Source: Chryseobacterium mucoviscidosis (GTDB lineage Bacteria; Bacteroidota; Bacteroidia; Flavobacteriales; Weeksellaceae). From it: DNA of 64,000 nucleotides. Below, in pieces: positions 34,733-44,592 of this stretch. The notes below the pieces were generated by a model. It saw only the letters and a list, made by a program, of their open reading frames with translations, had not been told where the DNA came from and ran no database searches. The DNA lies in contig NZ_MVAG01000147.1 of NCBI RefSeq assembly GCF_002177115.1, positions 62,001 through 126,000 of the forward strand. The letters are read 5' to 3'. Both the position numbers and the translations under genes were made by a program. Each line of letters begins with the position of its first letter. Positions within the stretch are counted from its first letter, which is position 1.

Positions 34733-37237
34733 TTATTGATTGACTTTATCACGCCTTTGCATAGCTATATGCTTGATGGCGAGTTCGACGTTTCCGTCCA
34801 GTTCGGATGCGAGCTGCATTACTTCCATTTTTTCGGTTTCCTCTGTGGTGTATGCGAGGTATTCCTCCAAACTCACTTCGGTGGCATAGACTGCCGAGTG
34901 TGTGCCACCTAAACCTATCCAAACCTCCTTATAAAGTCGGCTTGGGTCATTGTTCATGTTGATAGAAAGTACCTGTCCTTTTTCCTTATCTGTTAATCCC
35001 AACATCGCTTGTATATCATCAAACTTGTTCATATACTTTCTCTGGTCAAGCAGGATCTTACAGTCGGAATTATTGATAATACTTTCCTTGACAATGGGTG
35101 ATTGAATGATGTCATCCACCTCTTGCGTTACGACAATAGCTTCTCCGAAAAACTTCCTTACCGTTTTAAATAAATACTTTATGTATTCCGCCATTCCCTC
35201 TTTCGCTATCGCCTTCCAGGCTTCTTCAATCAGGATAAGCTTTCGGATACCTTTCAGCCTTCGCATCTTGTTGATAAAAACCTCCATAATGATAATCGTG
35301 ACGATGGGAAAAAGAATTTTGTGATCCTTGATGGCATCAATTTCAAACACAATAAACCTTTTGGAAAGCAGGTCTAATTGTTTGTCGGAGTTTAGCAGGT
35401 AATCATATTCACCACCTTTGTAATAGGGTTCGAGTACGTTCAGGAAATTGGCAATATCAAAGTCTTTTTCCCTTACCTGTTTTTCTTCGAGTACCTTGCG
35501 GTAATCTCCTTGGACATATTCATAGAAGCCGTTGAACGATGGAAAAATCCCTTCCGTTTTGATACGTTCGATGTATCCGCTCACGGCATTGGAAAGGGCA
35601 ACCTCTTCCGAACGTGTTGGCGGCTCATCATCACGTTTCCAAAGTGTCAGTATCAAAGTCTTGACACTTTCACGTTTCTCGATGTCGAAAACGCCATCAT
35701 CGGTATAGAAAGGATTAAAGGCAATCGGATTGTCTTCTGTGTAAGTGAAGTAAACACCGTCTTCACCTTTCGTTTTTCCTTTGATGAGTTCGCATAAACC
35801 CTGATACGAGTTACCTGTATCTACGAGCAGGACGTGAGCACCCTGCTCATAGTACTGTCGAACCATGTGGTTGGTAAAAAAAGATTTCCCGCTTCCTGAC
35901 GGACCCAATATGAATTTGTTTCGATTTGTGATGATACCACGTTTCATCGGCAAATCGGATATATCCAAATGGATAGGCTTTCCCGTCAGACGGTCTGCCA
36001 TTTTAATCCCGAATGGCGAAGGTGAATTGTGGTAGTTGGTTTCTTCAGTAAAGAAGCATAAGGCAGGTTCAATGAACGTATAAAAACTTTCCTCCGCTGG
36101 AAAGTCGCCTGCATTGCCAGGCATTCCTGCCCAGTACAATGTGGCTACGTCCATTGTGTTATGCCGTGGTTTACATTCCATCAATGCCAAGGCACTACCG
36201 CAATCGTTCTTTAACTGTTTTAGTTCCGCAGGATCTTCCGACCAGGCTATGATGTTGAAGTGTGCCCGAATGGAAGACAGTCCAAAAGAATGGGCTTCGT
36301 TCAGATACCTTTCTATCCATTCTTTGTTGATCTGGTTGGCACGGCTGTAGCGAGCCAACGAGTGCATATTCCTTGCAGACTTCTCAAACTTTTGCAGATT
36401 GGCTTCGCTGTTGTCCAAAAACAGGTATTGATTGTAAATGTGATTACAACTCAATAACAATCCCACAGGTGCAGCAAACGATAAACGACAGTCACTTCGG
36501 TCAGTAGATAGCTTTTCAAAACGGGTATCCGCTGATACCGTTCCCGGCAAATCGTCCGTATCGGACAAAGTGTGCAAAGACAATCTTTTGTTTCCGATAC
36601 GTACTTCTTCAGACCCTAAACCGATATCCTGCATAGGAGTTCCGGCTTCCCTCGAAAGCGTAAGGTATTGTTCCAGCAATCCTTGCTTTTCATCCGTACC
36701 GATGATGTCATCTTCGCTCAAACGTTGCAGAGTAATGAACCCGCTATCATTCACGATACGCTCAAACTGTGCCACCGCTTCCATAAAGCGGTGTATAGCT
36801 TCTTTATCCCTGATTTCCTTTGGTATCAAAGTGCCTTTGCAAAGCGAACTGAAATTGCTTTGCATACGCATACGCTCTTTGGTGGTCTTGGTAAGGAACA
36901 AATAGCAATAATGGTTTAGGAATGGTCGCTCGTTAAAATGGCGTTGGTAGGATTTTGCCAAAAAACTTTGATTATCCGATGCCAAATCAGGTGCATAGTT
37001 TTCTTTGATATACCAATCCTGTTTGTGAATGACCGTAAAGTCCGGTAAGGTTTTAATCGCCTTGTGCCAGGCAGAATGTATGGCTTCATATTCCGCAGAG
37101 GCTACCGTAAAAAGTTCGGGCAAACGCACTTCAAAACAGGCAGTGATATCTGCATCTTTGGAAAGGATACAGTTATTTTCTACTGCCAGAAGTGGAAACT
37201 TGCTTTCCAGTGTGGTGGCTTTTGATACATTTCTCAT
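34733..37237 (-). CDS. traG: Conjugative transfer ATPase TraG (VirB4-like)
   Basis: An 834-residue ATPase. The N-terminal ~400 residues form the VirB4 membrane-proximal domain. The C-terminal part has a Walker A loop GPSGSGKSFF near residue 450, and a Walker B-like LILIEEAWKAI near 670. VirB4 enzymes power pilus assembly and DNA transfer. Its ATG overlaps the traF stop by four bases. Confidence 0.93.
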   Translation of the reverse strand: MRNVSKATTLESKFPLLAVENNCILSKDADITACFEVRLPELFTVASAEYEAIHSAWHKAIKTLPDFTVIHKQDWYIKENYAPDLASDNQSFLAKSYQRHFNERPFLNHYCYLFLTKTTKERMRMQSNFSSLCKGTLIPKEIRDKEAIHRFMEAVAQFERIVNDSGFITLQRLSEDDIIGTDEKQGLLEQYLTLSREAGTPMQDIGLGSEEVRIGNKRLSLHTLSDTDDLPGTVSADTRFEKLSTDRSDCRLSFAAPVGLLLSCNHIYNQYLFLDNSEANLQKFEKSARNMHSLARYSRANQINKEWIERYLNEAHSFGLSSIRAHFNIIAWSEDPAELKQLKNDCGSALALMECKPRHNTMDVATLYWAGMPGNAGDFPAEESFYTFIEPALCFFTEETNYHNSPSPFGIKMADRLTGKPIHLDISDLPMKRGIITNRNKFILGPSGSGKSFFTNHMVRQYYEQGAHVLLVDTGNSYQGLCELIKGKTKGEDGVYFTYTEDNPIAFNPFYTDDGVFDIEKRESVKTLILTLWKRDDEPPTRSEEVALSNAVSGYIERIKTEGIFPSFNGFYEYVQGDYRKVLEEKQVREKDFDIANFLNVLEPYYKGGEYDYLLNSDKQLDLLSKRFIVFEIDAIKDHKILFPIVTIIIMEVFINKMRRLKGIRKLILIEEAWKAIAKEGMAEYIKYLFKTVRKFFGEAIVVTQEVDDIIQSPIVKESIINNSDCKILLDQRKYMNKFDDIQAMLGLTDKEKGQVLSINMNNDPSRLYKEVWIGLGGTHSAVYATEVSLEEYLAYTTEETEKMEVMQLASELDGNVELAIKHIAMQRRDKVNQ

Positions 37238-37566
37238 ACGGCTTTCGGTTTAGAAGTGAATTTTAAATAGCGGTGTACAGGCTTGCGGCAGATGATATAC
37301 CGGGGATGCCTTTTGTTGGCTGCTATTTTCATTAATCCGTGTTCACCATATTTGCTATTCAGTGAAAAGGTCTGCCATACAATCAATGAAGCACCTCCGA
37401 CACCGAGGAAAAGGCAGACGTAAGAATTTACGCCAGCCATATACAGTATCATCACGAAAATGAGCATACCAAGCAGACCGCCTGCGAAGATGAACAGGTA
37501 CTGTGCTTTCAAGCCTTTAAATTCCACCGTTCTTCCGATGCCTTTGTTGATATTGTAATTGTTCAT
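37234..37566 (-). CDS. traF: Conjugative transfer protein TraF (DUF4133, VirB3-like)
   Basis: A 110-residue protein: MNNYNINKGIGRTVEFKGLKA, then two membrane helices (about 25-70) and a basic C-terminus (RHPRYIICRKPVHRYL). It matches TraF/DUF4133. The frame is open to 37641 but the ATG at 37566 gives the conserved N-terminus. It is a VirB3-like partner of TraG. Confidence 0.88.
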   Translation of the reverse strand: MNNYNINKGIGRTVEFKGLKAQYLFIFAGGLLGMLIFVMILYMAGVNSYVCLFLGVGGASLIVWQTFSLNSKYGEHGLMKIAANKRHPRYIICRKPVHRYLKFTSKPKAV

Positions 37567-37577
37567 AAGGCAAAGGA

Positions 37578-37883
37578 TTAAAGGAAGAATGAACGCAGGA
37601 TGGTAGCCGCTACGATTAAGAAGATACAAGCACCGAACCACGAAGCTGCCGTTTTCGATGTGTCAGGGTCACCGGAACTGAATTTGTTGTAAACTTTAAC
37701 CCCTCCGATTAGCCCGACAACGGCACCGATGGCGTAGATTAATTGGGTTGCAGGGTCGAAGTAAGAGGTTACCATTTGAGTAGCCTCGTTGATACCTGCC
37801 GAACCGTTTCCTTGTGCAAACACGCCAACTGCTGATAACATAGCCACGGCTGCCAGCAGAACTTTTTTTCTTTGTTTTTTCAT
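37578..37883 (-). CDS. traE: Conjugative transfer protein TraE (DUF4134, VirB2-like)
   Basis: A 101-residue protein with a signal peptide (ending VGVFAQG), then two hydrophobic helices around a short polar loop (KVYNKFSSGDPD), the DUF4134/TraE pattern and a likely pilin-type subunit. It is the first gene of the leftward transfer operon. Upstream is the 250-bp gap shared with the rightward defence island. Confidence 0.88.
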   Translation of the reverse strand: MKKQRKKVLLAAVAMLSAVGVFAQGNGSAGINEATQMVTSYFDPATQLIYAIGAVVGLIGGVKVYNKFSSGDPDTSKTAASWFGACIFLIVAATILRSFFL

Positions 37884-38113
37884 AATTGAAACACATTAAT
37901 TTGTTATCGTTATCCCGCACTTTGCGAGCTTCGGAACAAAGGTGTTTCAGAAACAGAGGCAGTATAACAAAGTGGCAGTCAAAGGAAGTGTTTGGCTGTG
38001 AGTGGCTTTATTTTGTCTAAATCCTAGTGGATAACCTATGATAATTTTTAAATTTTGAAAAACTCTACAATAAAATTTATTTGTTTATTGAAATTATTAC
38101 GCATACATTTGTG

Positions 38114-38121
38114 TAAATTTG
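38114..38121 (+). promoter_or_regulatory. Candidate -7 box TAAATTTG of the defence operon
   Basis: TAAATTTG lies 19 bases before the ATG of the half-size hsdS and matches TAnnTTTG. TTG triplets are present ~23 bases upstream, slightly too far for a perfect -33 element. It would be the only promoter needed for the nine-gene run. Confidence 0.5.
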
Positions 38122-38140
38122 AAAGAGTGTACAATTGAAA

Positions 38141-38692
38141 ATGCAGTTAAAAAATATATCCACGATACAGTTTGGTTATTACGAAAAGCCAAAAGATGAA
38201 GGAAACACCCGTTATTTACAGGTTAAGCACTTCAATGATTTTGGGTTGCTTAGTGGTAACATAGAAGAGTGGATCGACATTACAGAAAAGTCAAAAAATC
38301 ATCTTTTAGAAGATGGAGATATTGTGTTTGTAGGAAAGGGAATGCGGAATTTTGCTTGGAAATATAAAGCGGATATGGGTAATATGATTGCTTCCTCCGT
38401 ATTCTTTGTTATAAAACCAGAGTCTGAATTGGTTGATGCTGACTATTTAACAACAATCTTTAATTCATATAAATACCAATCTTTTTTTTCATCTCTTGGA
38501 GCAGGAAGTTCAATCCCCTCGATACGAAAGACTGAATTGGAGGCGGTAGAAGTGCCGTTACCGCCTATAGAAATTCAGAGAAAAATTGCAAAATTAAACG
38601 AATTGCATTATGAGGAAATTGAGCTTGCAGGCAAATTGATAGAACAAAAAAACAAATTATTTCAAGCAGTTATAAACGATATTTTAAAATAA
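38141..38692 (+). CDS. hsdS: Half-size type I specificity subunit (single TRD)
   Basis: A 183-residue protein that corresponds to one half of HsdS: one target-recognition domain (YLQVKHFNDFGLLSGNIEEWI, then LEDGDIVFVGKG) and one conserved helix (PLPPIEIQRKIAKLNELHYEEIELAGKLIEQKNKL). Full-length HsdS has two of each; a second, full-length hsdS is at 42926. It may dimerise to form a complete S unit, or be a decoy or remnant. It starts at ATG 38141 (a TTG at 38135 is also in frame) and lies one base before hsdM. Confidence 0.8.
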   Translation: MQLKNISTIQFGYYEKPKDEGNTRYLQVKHFNDFGLLSGNIEEWIDITEKSKNHLLEDGDIVFVGKGMRNFAWKYKADMGNMIASSVFFVIKPESELVDADYLTTIFNSYKYQSFFSSLGAGSSIPSIRKTELEAVEVPLPPIEIQRKIAKLNELHYEEIELAGKLIEQKNKLFQAVINDILK

Positions 38693-38693
38693 A

Positions 38694-40217
38694 ATGGAAA
38701 AAAAACTCAGTCAGAAAGAGATTAATAATATAGTATGGAAAGCCTGTGATTCCTTCAGAGGAGTATTAAGCAGTGGACAGTATAAAGACTATGTCTTAAC
38801 AATGCTTTTTGTGAAATACGTGTCGGACGTTTGGAAAGATAAAGAAGCTTTTTATTCAGTAAAGTACAAAGGTGATAAAATACGTGTAGAAAGAGCATTG
38901 GCTAACGAACGTTTTAAACTCCCAGAGAATGCTACGTTCGATTACCTGTTTGAAAATCGTAACGATGCCCAGTTAGGAGATTTGATTGACCGGGTTTTGG
39001 ATCAGATTGAAGATGCTAATCGTTTAAAGCTTGCAGGTGTTTTTAGAAACATAACGTTTAATTCAGAGCCTAACCTTGGACAGACCAAGGACAGAAATAG
39101 GAGGTTGAAAAATTTATTGGTCGATTTTTCTGAAATGGATTTGCAGCCTTCTCACTTAGAAGGGAATGATGTAATTGGAGACGCTTATGAATATCTTATC
39201 GCAAGATTTGCTGGTGACGAGATCAAGAAGTCAGGTGAATTCTATACCCCTAGCGAAGTCTCTGTATTACTTGCGAAACTTTTACAGCCACAACCAGGAA
39301 ACAGAATTAACGATCCTGCCTGCGGTTCAGGTTCTTTGTTAATCAAGTTGGCTAAAGAAGTTGGTTCATCTAATTTTTCTCTTTATGGACAAGAAGTAAA
39401 CGGTAGTACCTGGGCATTAGCCAGAATGAATATGTTTCTTCACGAAATAGATAATGCTACTATTGAATGGGGTGATACACTTAACAATCCACGTCTTTTG
39501 GAAGGAGATGAGCTAATGAAATTTGACATTGTTGCTGCCAACCCACCCTTTTCTTTAGATAAATGGGGAGCTGAGAATGCGGTTGCTGACCAATATAGCC
39601 GCTTTCATCGCGGGATACCACCAAAGAGTAAAGGAGATTATGCTTTTATCAGCCACATGATCGAAACTACTTACGCAGATACAGGCCGTGTAGGTGTCAT
39701 TATGCCCCATGGAGTATTGTTTAGAGGAAGCAGTGAAGCTAAGATTCGTCAGCAATTAATCGAAGAAAATTTATTGGAAGCTGTAATAGGTCTTCCTGCT
39801 AACCTATTTTACGGAACCAGTATTCCTGCGACCATGCTAATATTTGATAAAGCCAAAGGTGCTAATACAGATGTGCTATTTATTGATGCAAGTAAAGGTT
39901 TCGAGACTGGAAAAAACCAGAATAGACTGCGTGAAGAAGATATTGCGCACATTGTAACAACGTATAAAGCATTTAAGGCTGAAGCCCCTCTGAAAGATGA
40001 AGGAGTTGTAATTGAAGATAAATACGCTTACAGAGCGACCTTTAACGAAATCAAAGAGAATGACTTTAATCTGAACATTCCTCGTTATGTGGATACGTTT
40101 GAAGAAGAAGAGGAAGTTGATATTAAGGCTGTGCAAGACGAAATCAACCTGTTAAAGAATCAGATTGCTGATGTGGAGAGTGATATGGAAAAATATTTAA
40201 AAGAGTTGGGTTATTAA
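38694..40217 (+). CDS. hsdM: Type I restriction-modification methyltransferase subunit HsdM
   Basis: A 507-residue N6-adenine methyltransferase. It has the HsdM N-terminal helical domain (1-170), SAM motif DPACGSGS at 207-214 and catalytic NPPF at 283-286, with FYTPSEV before the SAM motif. With HsdS it methylates the target site; with HsdR it forms the nuclease. The next gene starts one base after its stop and is not hsdS or hsdR but a CBASS effector. Confidence 0.95.
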   Translation: MEKKLSQKEINNIVWKACDSFRGVLSSGQYKDYVLTMLFVKYVSDVWKDKEAFYSVKYKGDKIRVERALANERFKLPENATFDYLFENRNDAQLGDLIDRVLDQIEDANRLKLAGVFRNITFNSEPNLGQTKDRNRRLKNLLVDFSEMDLQPSHLEGNDVIGDAYEYLIARFAGDEIKKSGEFYTPSEVSVLLAKLLQPQPGNRINDPACGSGSLLIKLAKEVGSSNFSLYGQEVNGSTWALARMNMFLHEIDNATIEWGDTLNNPRLLEGDELMKFDIVAANPPFSLDKWGAENAVADQYSRFHRGIPPKSKGDYAFISHMIETTYADTGRVGVIMPHGVLFRGSSEAKIRQQLIEENLLEAVIGLPANLFYGTSIPATMLIFDKAKGANTDVLFIDASKGFETGKNQNRLREEDIAHIVTTYKAFKAEAPLKDEGVVIEDKYAYRATFNEIKENDFNLNIPRYVDTFEEEEEVDIKAVQDEINLLKNQIADVESDMEKYLKELGY

Positions 40218-40218
40218 T

Positions 40219-41370
40219 ATGGCAAAAAAGGAAACAGGAAATAGTGGAAGGCCACCAATACCGGAAAAAGTTAAGATTCAGTTATGGACATCTGCCGCCG
40301 GAAGATGTCAGTTTGATAATTGCAACAAGCCACTGTGGAGAAATGAATTAACGATGGGCAGAATGAATGCATCATACATAGCTCATATATATGCTTTTTC
40401 AGAGAATGGGCCACGTTATGATGCGGATTTATCTCCCAAACTAGAAAAGGACTTCAGTAACTTAATGTTGGTTTGCGATGTTTGCCACAGAACATTCGAT
40501 GATAAAGAATTAGAAAGCGAGTATCCGGCTTCTAGGTTGCAAAAAATGAAGAAAGATCATGAAGACAGGATTGAACTTTTGACAGCTATACAGCCAGACA
40601 AAAAAAGCCACATTATATTATATGGAGCAAGAATAGGTGAACATACATCTCCTCTCCATTTTAAAGGGGCTGTTTTAGCTCTGTTGCCAGATTACTACCC
40701 CGTAAAATCTAATGCGATTGAATTGAGCTTGAAAAACAGCTCTTTTAATGATGCCGATGACACTTACTGGATTGTAGAAGCAGAAAATCTCAAAAACCTG
40801 TTTAGAGAACATGTTGCATTTACCAAAGCGAATGATAGTGTTCAACATTATTCTGTATTTGCACTTGCTCCGCAACCGTTATTGATAATGTTAGGAACAT
40901 TGCTTAATGATATCTATCCTGCGAATATTTATCAATTACATAGAGAACCAGCGACTTGGAATTGGCTGGAAGAGACAGAGCAGATTAATTATCTTGTGAC
41001 TGAACCAGCTATTAAGTCCAAAAAAGTAGCTCTTAAAATAGCGTTGAGCGCATCTGTTTCAGATGACAGAATAACGTCTGTGCTAGGCGACGATGCCGCA
41101 ATATGGATGATAACGATTCCTTCTCCTCATAATGATTTTCTGAGAAGTAGAACTCAGTCACAAGAATTGAGAAGATGCTTCAGGCAAATATTCGACAATA
41201 TAAAGAGTAAACATGGTGAAGATGCAGAGCTTCATATTTTTCCAGCGATGCCGGTTGCAGCAGCCGTTGAATTCGGTAGGGTTTGGATGCCCAAAGCTGA
41301 TTTAGCTTTCACCATTTATGAACAAAACAGAGCAAAAGGAGGATTTTTTAAAACATTGAAAATAGAGTAA
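40219..41370 (+). CDS. cap5: CBASS effector, HNH nuclease with SAVED domain (Cap5-like)
   Basis: A 383-residue protein with two domains. The N-terminal HNH nuclease carries C30/C35 and C86/C89 as zinc ligands, H56 (YIAHIYAF), N81 (SNLMLVC) and H90 (CDVCHRTFD). The C-terminal SAVED domain ends with HIFPAMPVAAAVEFGRVW (from residue 339) and FTIYEQNRA. SAVED binds a cyclic oligonucleotide and releases the HNH nuclease to cut DNA during phage attack. It is fused in expression to the CD-NTase gene (stop and start overlap, TAATG) and lies inside the type I R-M operon. Confidence 0.9.
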   Translation: MAKKETGNSGRPPIPEKVKIQLWTSAAGRCQFDNCNKPLWRNELTMGRMNASYIAHIYAFSENGPRYDADLSPKLEKDFSNLMLVCDVCHRTFDDKELESEYPASRLQKMKKDHEDRIELLTAIQPDKKSHIILYGARIGEHTSPLHFKGAVLALLPDYYPVKSNAIELSLKNSSFNDADDTYWIVEAENLKNLFREHVAFTKANDSVQHYSVFALAPQPLLIMLGTLLNDIYPANIYQLHREPATWNWLEETEQINYLVTEPAIKSKKVALKIALSASVSDDRITSVLGDDAAIWMITIPSPHNDFLRSRTQSQELRRCFRQIFDNIKSKHGEDAELHIFPAMPVAAAVEFGRVWMPKADLAFTIYEQNRAKGGFFKTLKIE

Positions 41371-42923
41371 TGCCTATGTTTAATACTACTACACCCAGCA
41401 TAAGTTACCTTCTCGAAAACGTAGGCATAGCCTTAGATATAACAGAAGCACAGTATAAAGAAGTTGTCAACAGGTACACAGCTGTTTCCAACCATTTATC
41501 ACAAGAAGGATCTGCATTAAGCAGATATATGCCTGATATAAAACCGCAAGGATCATTTCTTTTGGGCACAATGATACGTCCTTTAATTGAGGATGATGAA
41601 CTTGACGTAGATGTGGTTTGTCGTCTAAAGGGAAAGAACTCTTGGTGGACACAATACGATTTGAAGTATGCGGTAAAAGATCAGCTAATAACTAATGCTG
41701 ATTATGAAAGAATGCTTGATGAAGAAGGGAATAGATGCTGGACGCTTGTTTACCATGAAGTGGCAAAATTCCATATGGATATATTGCCTGCAGTCGTAAA
41801 TGTTGGTGTGGTTAATCTCATGGAAAAATCATTTAATAGTCTGCGACCTGACCAAATCGAGGAGCTGGCTATACGAATTACCGATAAACGATGGAAGAAT
41901 TACAAGACTGAAACAAATTCATCCAATTGGATGAAAAGCAATCCCTTTGGGTATGCCGCATGGTTTAAAGAAAGAGCTAACACATCATTTTATAAATCAG
42001 TCGTTCTAAATGAAGCAGTAGAGCCTCTCCCTGAATACCAAACAGATAAAGAGACTCTTGTTAGAGTAGTTCAGATTTTGAAACGACATAGAGATATAAT
42101 GTTTGGTTCAAACGAAACCAGACCCATATCTTGCATAATCACGACATTGGCTGCTTATGCTTATAACAAAGAGACTGACTTAATTCAAGCTCTAACCAAC
42201 GTTTTAGAAAATTTTCTCAATACACAATATATCTACAAGAAATATAGTGCTGAGCACGGAAAGGAAATATGGTGGATTTCGAATCCAGTAAATCCTAAAG
42301 AGAATTTTGCAGACAGATGGCTCGAAGATCCAGAAAGAGAAAAGTCATTTTTCAATTGGTATGAAAAAGCGAAAGCAGATTTTGCTCAAATCCGTACCAT
42401 GGATTTAACAACAGCGTATAGGTATCTGAAAGAACTACTAGGTACAAGAGCGGTAAACGAAGCAATTAGAAAAGTTGGTTATAGTAATTTAATAAATGAA
42501 AGCTACCAGCCTGTAAATTACTCACCTGCATTGTTAAGTGTAAGTCATCGCCAACGCCCGAGCTGGTTGCAACAATTGCAATTTAACGTTGAGGTACATG
42601 GGCATTATAAAAACCATTATGGTAAGCATGTTACTATCACAAATCGCTCACAGATTCCGAAAAACTGCAACATCTATTTTGTTGCTTCAACAAATGTTCC
42701 GAAGCCTTTTGATGTGTACTGGCAGGTTGTAAATACTGGTGATGAAGCAGCTAGAGCGGGTAGTTTGCGGGGAGGAATTTTCCACTCACAAACAGCCGGT
42801 AAGGGCGGCTTAAACCAAAAGGAATACTCTTCCTACAGTGGATTGCATTGGGTTGAGTGTTTTATTGTTAAGAATGGTGTCTGCGTAGCCCGTAGTGCTG
42901 AATTTTTTGTAAATATTGATTAG
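41370..42923 (+). CDS. CBASS CD-NTase (cyclic nucleotide synthase)
   Basis: A 517-residue nucleotidyltransferase. The active site shows G61-S62 (PQGSFLLGT), D79/D81 (DELDVDVV) and D137 (FHMDILPAV), all present. The last ~130 residues match the AGS-C sensor domain (WLQQLQFNVEVHGHY, then VYWQVVNTGDEA). This is the layout of a CBASS CD-NTase that makes a cyclic di- or trinucleotide when infection is sensed. The partner effector is the SAVED protein next to it. No Cap2/Cap3 genes are present, so it is a minimal type I CBASS. Exact clade and product cannot be told by eye. Confidence 0.9.
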   Translation: MPMFNTTTPSISYLLENVGIALDITEAQYKEVVNRYTAVSNHLSQEGSALSRYMPDIKPQGSFLLGTMIRPLIEDDELDVDVVCRLKGKNSWWTQYDLKYAVKDQLITNADYERMLDEEGNRCWTLVYHEVAKFHMDILPAVVNVGVVNLMEKSFNSLRPDQIEELAIRITDKRWKNYKTETNSSNWMKSNPFGYAAWFKERANTSFYKSVVLNEAVEPLPEYQTDKETLVRVVQILKRHRDIMFGSNETRPISCIITTLAAYAYNKETDLIQALTNVLENFLNTQYIYKKYSAEHGKEIWWISNPVNPKENFADRWLEDPEREKSFFNWYEKAKADFAQIRTMDLTTAYRYLKELLGTRAVNEAIRKVGYSNLINESYQPVNYSPALLSVSHRQRPSWLQQLQFNVEVHGHYKNHYGKHVTITNRSQIPKNCNIYFVASTNVPKPFDVYWQVVNTGDEAARAGSLRGGIFHSQTAGKGGLNQKEYSSYSGLHWVECFIVKNGVCVARSAEFFVNID

Positions 42924-42925
42924 AA

Positions 42926-44140
42926 ATGACAGAGATAACTATACCTAAAGGATGGAGCCAAATTCGCTTAGGAGATCACGGGATTATTAAAACAAGTAGT
43001 GTTGATAAAGTTATTGAGGATGGTGAAGATACGGTTTCATTAATAAATTATATGGATGTTTATAAAAACCATTTTATTGATTCAAATACTAAACTCTCAA
43101 TTACGTCAGCTTCGCACAGAGAAAAGTTAAGTTTTGATATCATAAAAGGAGATATATTATTTACACCTTCATCTGAAACTCCTGAAGATATTGGACATTC
43201 TGCAACTGTCTTAGAGGATTTACCAAATACTCTTTATAGCTACCATTTAGTAAGATATCGACTTTTTGACCAGAGTTTAATAGACCATAAGTTTAGAGGA
43301 TATGTATTTAATTCTCCTGATGTTTTACGACGATTGACAAAATTAGCAACAGGGTCGACAAGATATACGATTTCAAAAAACTCGATAGAGAATGTTGTTG
43401 CATTATTACCGCCATTAAGAGAGCAAAAGGAAATCAGTGAAGTACTAATTAAATGGGATCAAGCACTTCAATTAAATTTAAAGCTACTAGAGAGTTTAAG
43501 CGAACATAGAAAACATATAGGACAGCTATTTATCTATCACCTAGGGAGTAGTTCAGGTGTTAAATATTTTCCGATAAATTCACTCGTAGATAAAATTAAG
43601 AGAGGATTTACCCCTGAAAATGAAGCTATTTACCAAGAAATCGGCATAAGGTCTCACGCTAAGGGGATATTTCATAAGGAACCTGTAACAGGAAAGAGTT
43701 TGGGTAATAAATCTGTGTTTTGGATAGAGCCCGATTGCTTCGTAGTCAACATTGTTTTTGCATGGGAGCAAGCTGTCGCTAAAACTACAGAAGCAGAAGT
43801 CGGAATGATTGCTTCTCATCGCTTCCCCATGTATAAACCTAAAGAAGGCGTTTTAGATTTGGATTACCTGTTGTACTTCTTCAAGTCTGCAAAAGGGAAG
43901 AATTTGTTGGAACTGGCTTCTCCTGGTGGTGCAGGGCGAAACAAGACTTTGGGGCAGTCTGAGTTTTTAAAGCTTAAGATTCCAGTTCCTCCGATCGAAG
44001 AGCAAAAGAAAATAGTCCGACTACTAAATGCAGCTGATAAAGAAATCGAACTTCAAAAACAGAAAATAGAAGCTATCAAACTTCAAAAGAAGGGTTTGAT
44101 GCAGCAGTTGTTAACCGGAAAAAAGAGAATAAAATTATGA
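42926..44140 (+). CDS. hsdS: Type I restriction-modification specificity subunit HsdS
   Basis: A 404-residue protein with two target-recognition domains and two conserved helices, one ending LPPLREQKEISEVLIKWDQAL (about 170) and one near the end, PPIEEQKKIVRLLNAADKEIELQ. This is full HsdS length. It defines a bipartite DNA target with HsdM. It lies two bases after the CD-NTase stop, and its own stop overlaps the next start (ATGA). Confidence 0.93.
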   Translation: MTEITIPKGWSQIRLGDHGIIKTSSVDKVIEDGEDTVSLINYMDVYKNHFIDSNTKLSITSASHREKLSFDIIKGDILFTPSSETPEDIGHSATVLEDLPNTLYSYHLVRYRLFDQSLIDHKFRGYVFNSPDVLRRLTKLATGSTRYTISKNSIENVVALLPPLREQKEISEVLIKWDQALQLNLKLLESLSEHRKHIGQLFIYHLGSSSGVKYFPINSLVDKIKRGFTPENEAIYQEIGIRSHAKGIFHKEPVTGKSLGNKSVFWIEPDCFVVNIVFAWEQAVAKTTEAEVGMIASHRFPMYKPKEGVLDLDYLLYFFKSAKGKNLLELASPGGAGRNKTLGQSEFLKLKIPVPPIEEQKKIVRLLNAADKEIELQKQKIEAIKLQKKGLMQQLLTGKKRIKL

Positions 44141-44592
44141 AAATACTTGGGATTAGAAATGCTCCTTCTAAAATTAGGTTCTGTATAATAGATGGGGATA
44201 AGACTACATTTACTTTTAGTAATCATGATAATGAAAACAAAATTGATATGCCTAAATCGCTTAAAACAGAGGCTGAAACGTATCAATGGGTGAAAAGTGA
44301 ATATAAAAGAATTTTTGACAAATATGGTCCCTTCGACCATATGGCTATTAAGCAAAATGAGAACGTACCTACAAGATACAGTAGTGTGAAGCCTGTGATG
44401 TTTCTGGATTGTTTGGCAACTATGATAGCAATTGAAAATAACACCTCTTTTTCTTCACATGCCTATAATTCATTAGGTACAAAAAGTAAAGAGGTCGTTT
44501 CCTTTATTGAATCAAAGGTTACTAAATCCAAAACCAACTGGGATGTACAAATGGCAGATGCCATTGCAGCCGCAATAAAAAATTTACTATAA
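44137..44592 (+). CDS. RNase H-fold-like small protein (DUF3010-like)
   Basis: A 151-residue protein with a strand-rich N-terminus (MKILGIRNAPSKIRFCIIDGD), a middle helix and strand (DHMAIKQNEN), and a C-terminal helix ADAIAAAIKNLL preceded by NWDVQ, as in RuvC/RNase H-fold proteins. The usual first catalytic Asp (GIDPG) is replaced by GIRNA, so catalysis is doubtful. It overlaps both hsdS and the kinase gene (TAATG), implying tight co-expression with the kinase. I recognise only the fold resemblance. Confidence 0.5.
   Translation: MKILGIRNAPSKIRFCIIDGDKTTFTFSNHDNENKIDMPKSLKTEAETYQWVKSEYKRIFDKYGPFDHMAIKQNENVPTRYSSVKPVMFLDCLATMIAIENNTSFSSHAYNSLGTKSKEVVSFIESKVTKSKTNWDVQMADAIAAAIKNLL

Noticed and set aside
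38141..44140. Possible phase-variable inversion between the two hsdS genes
   Set aside because: No inverted repeat shared by the half and full hsdS genes was seen, and no recombinase lies in the island.
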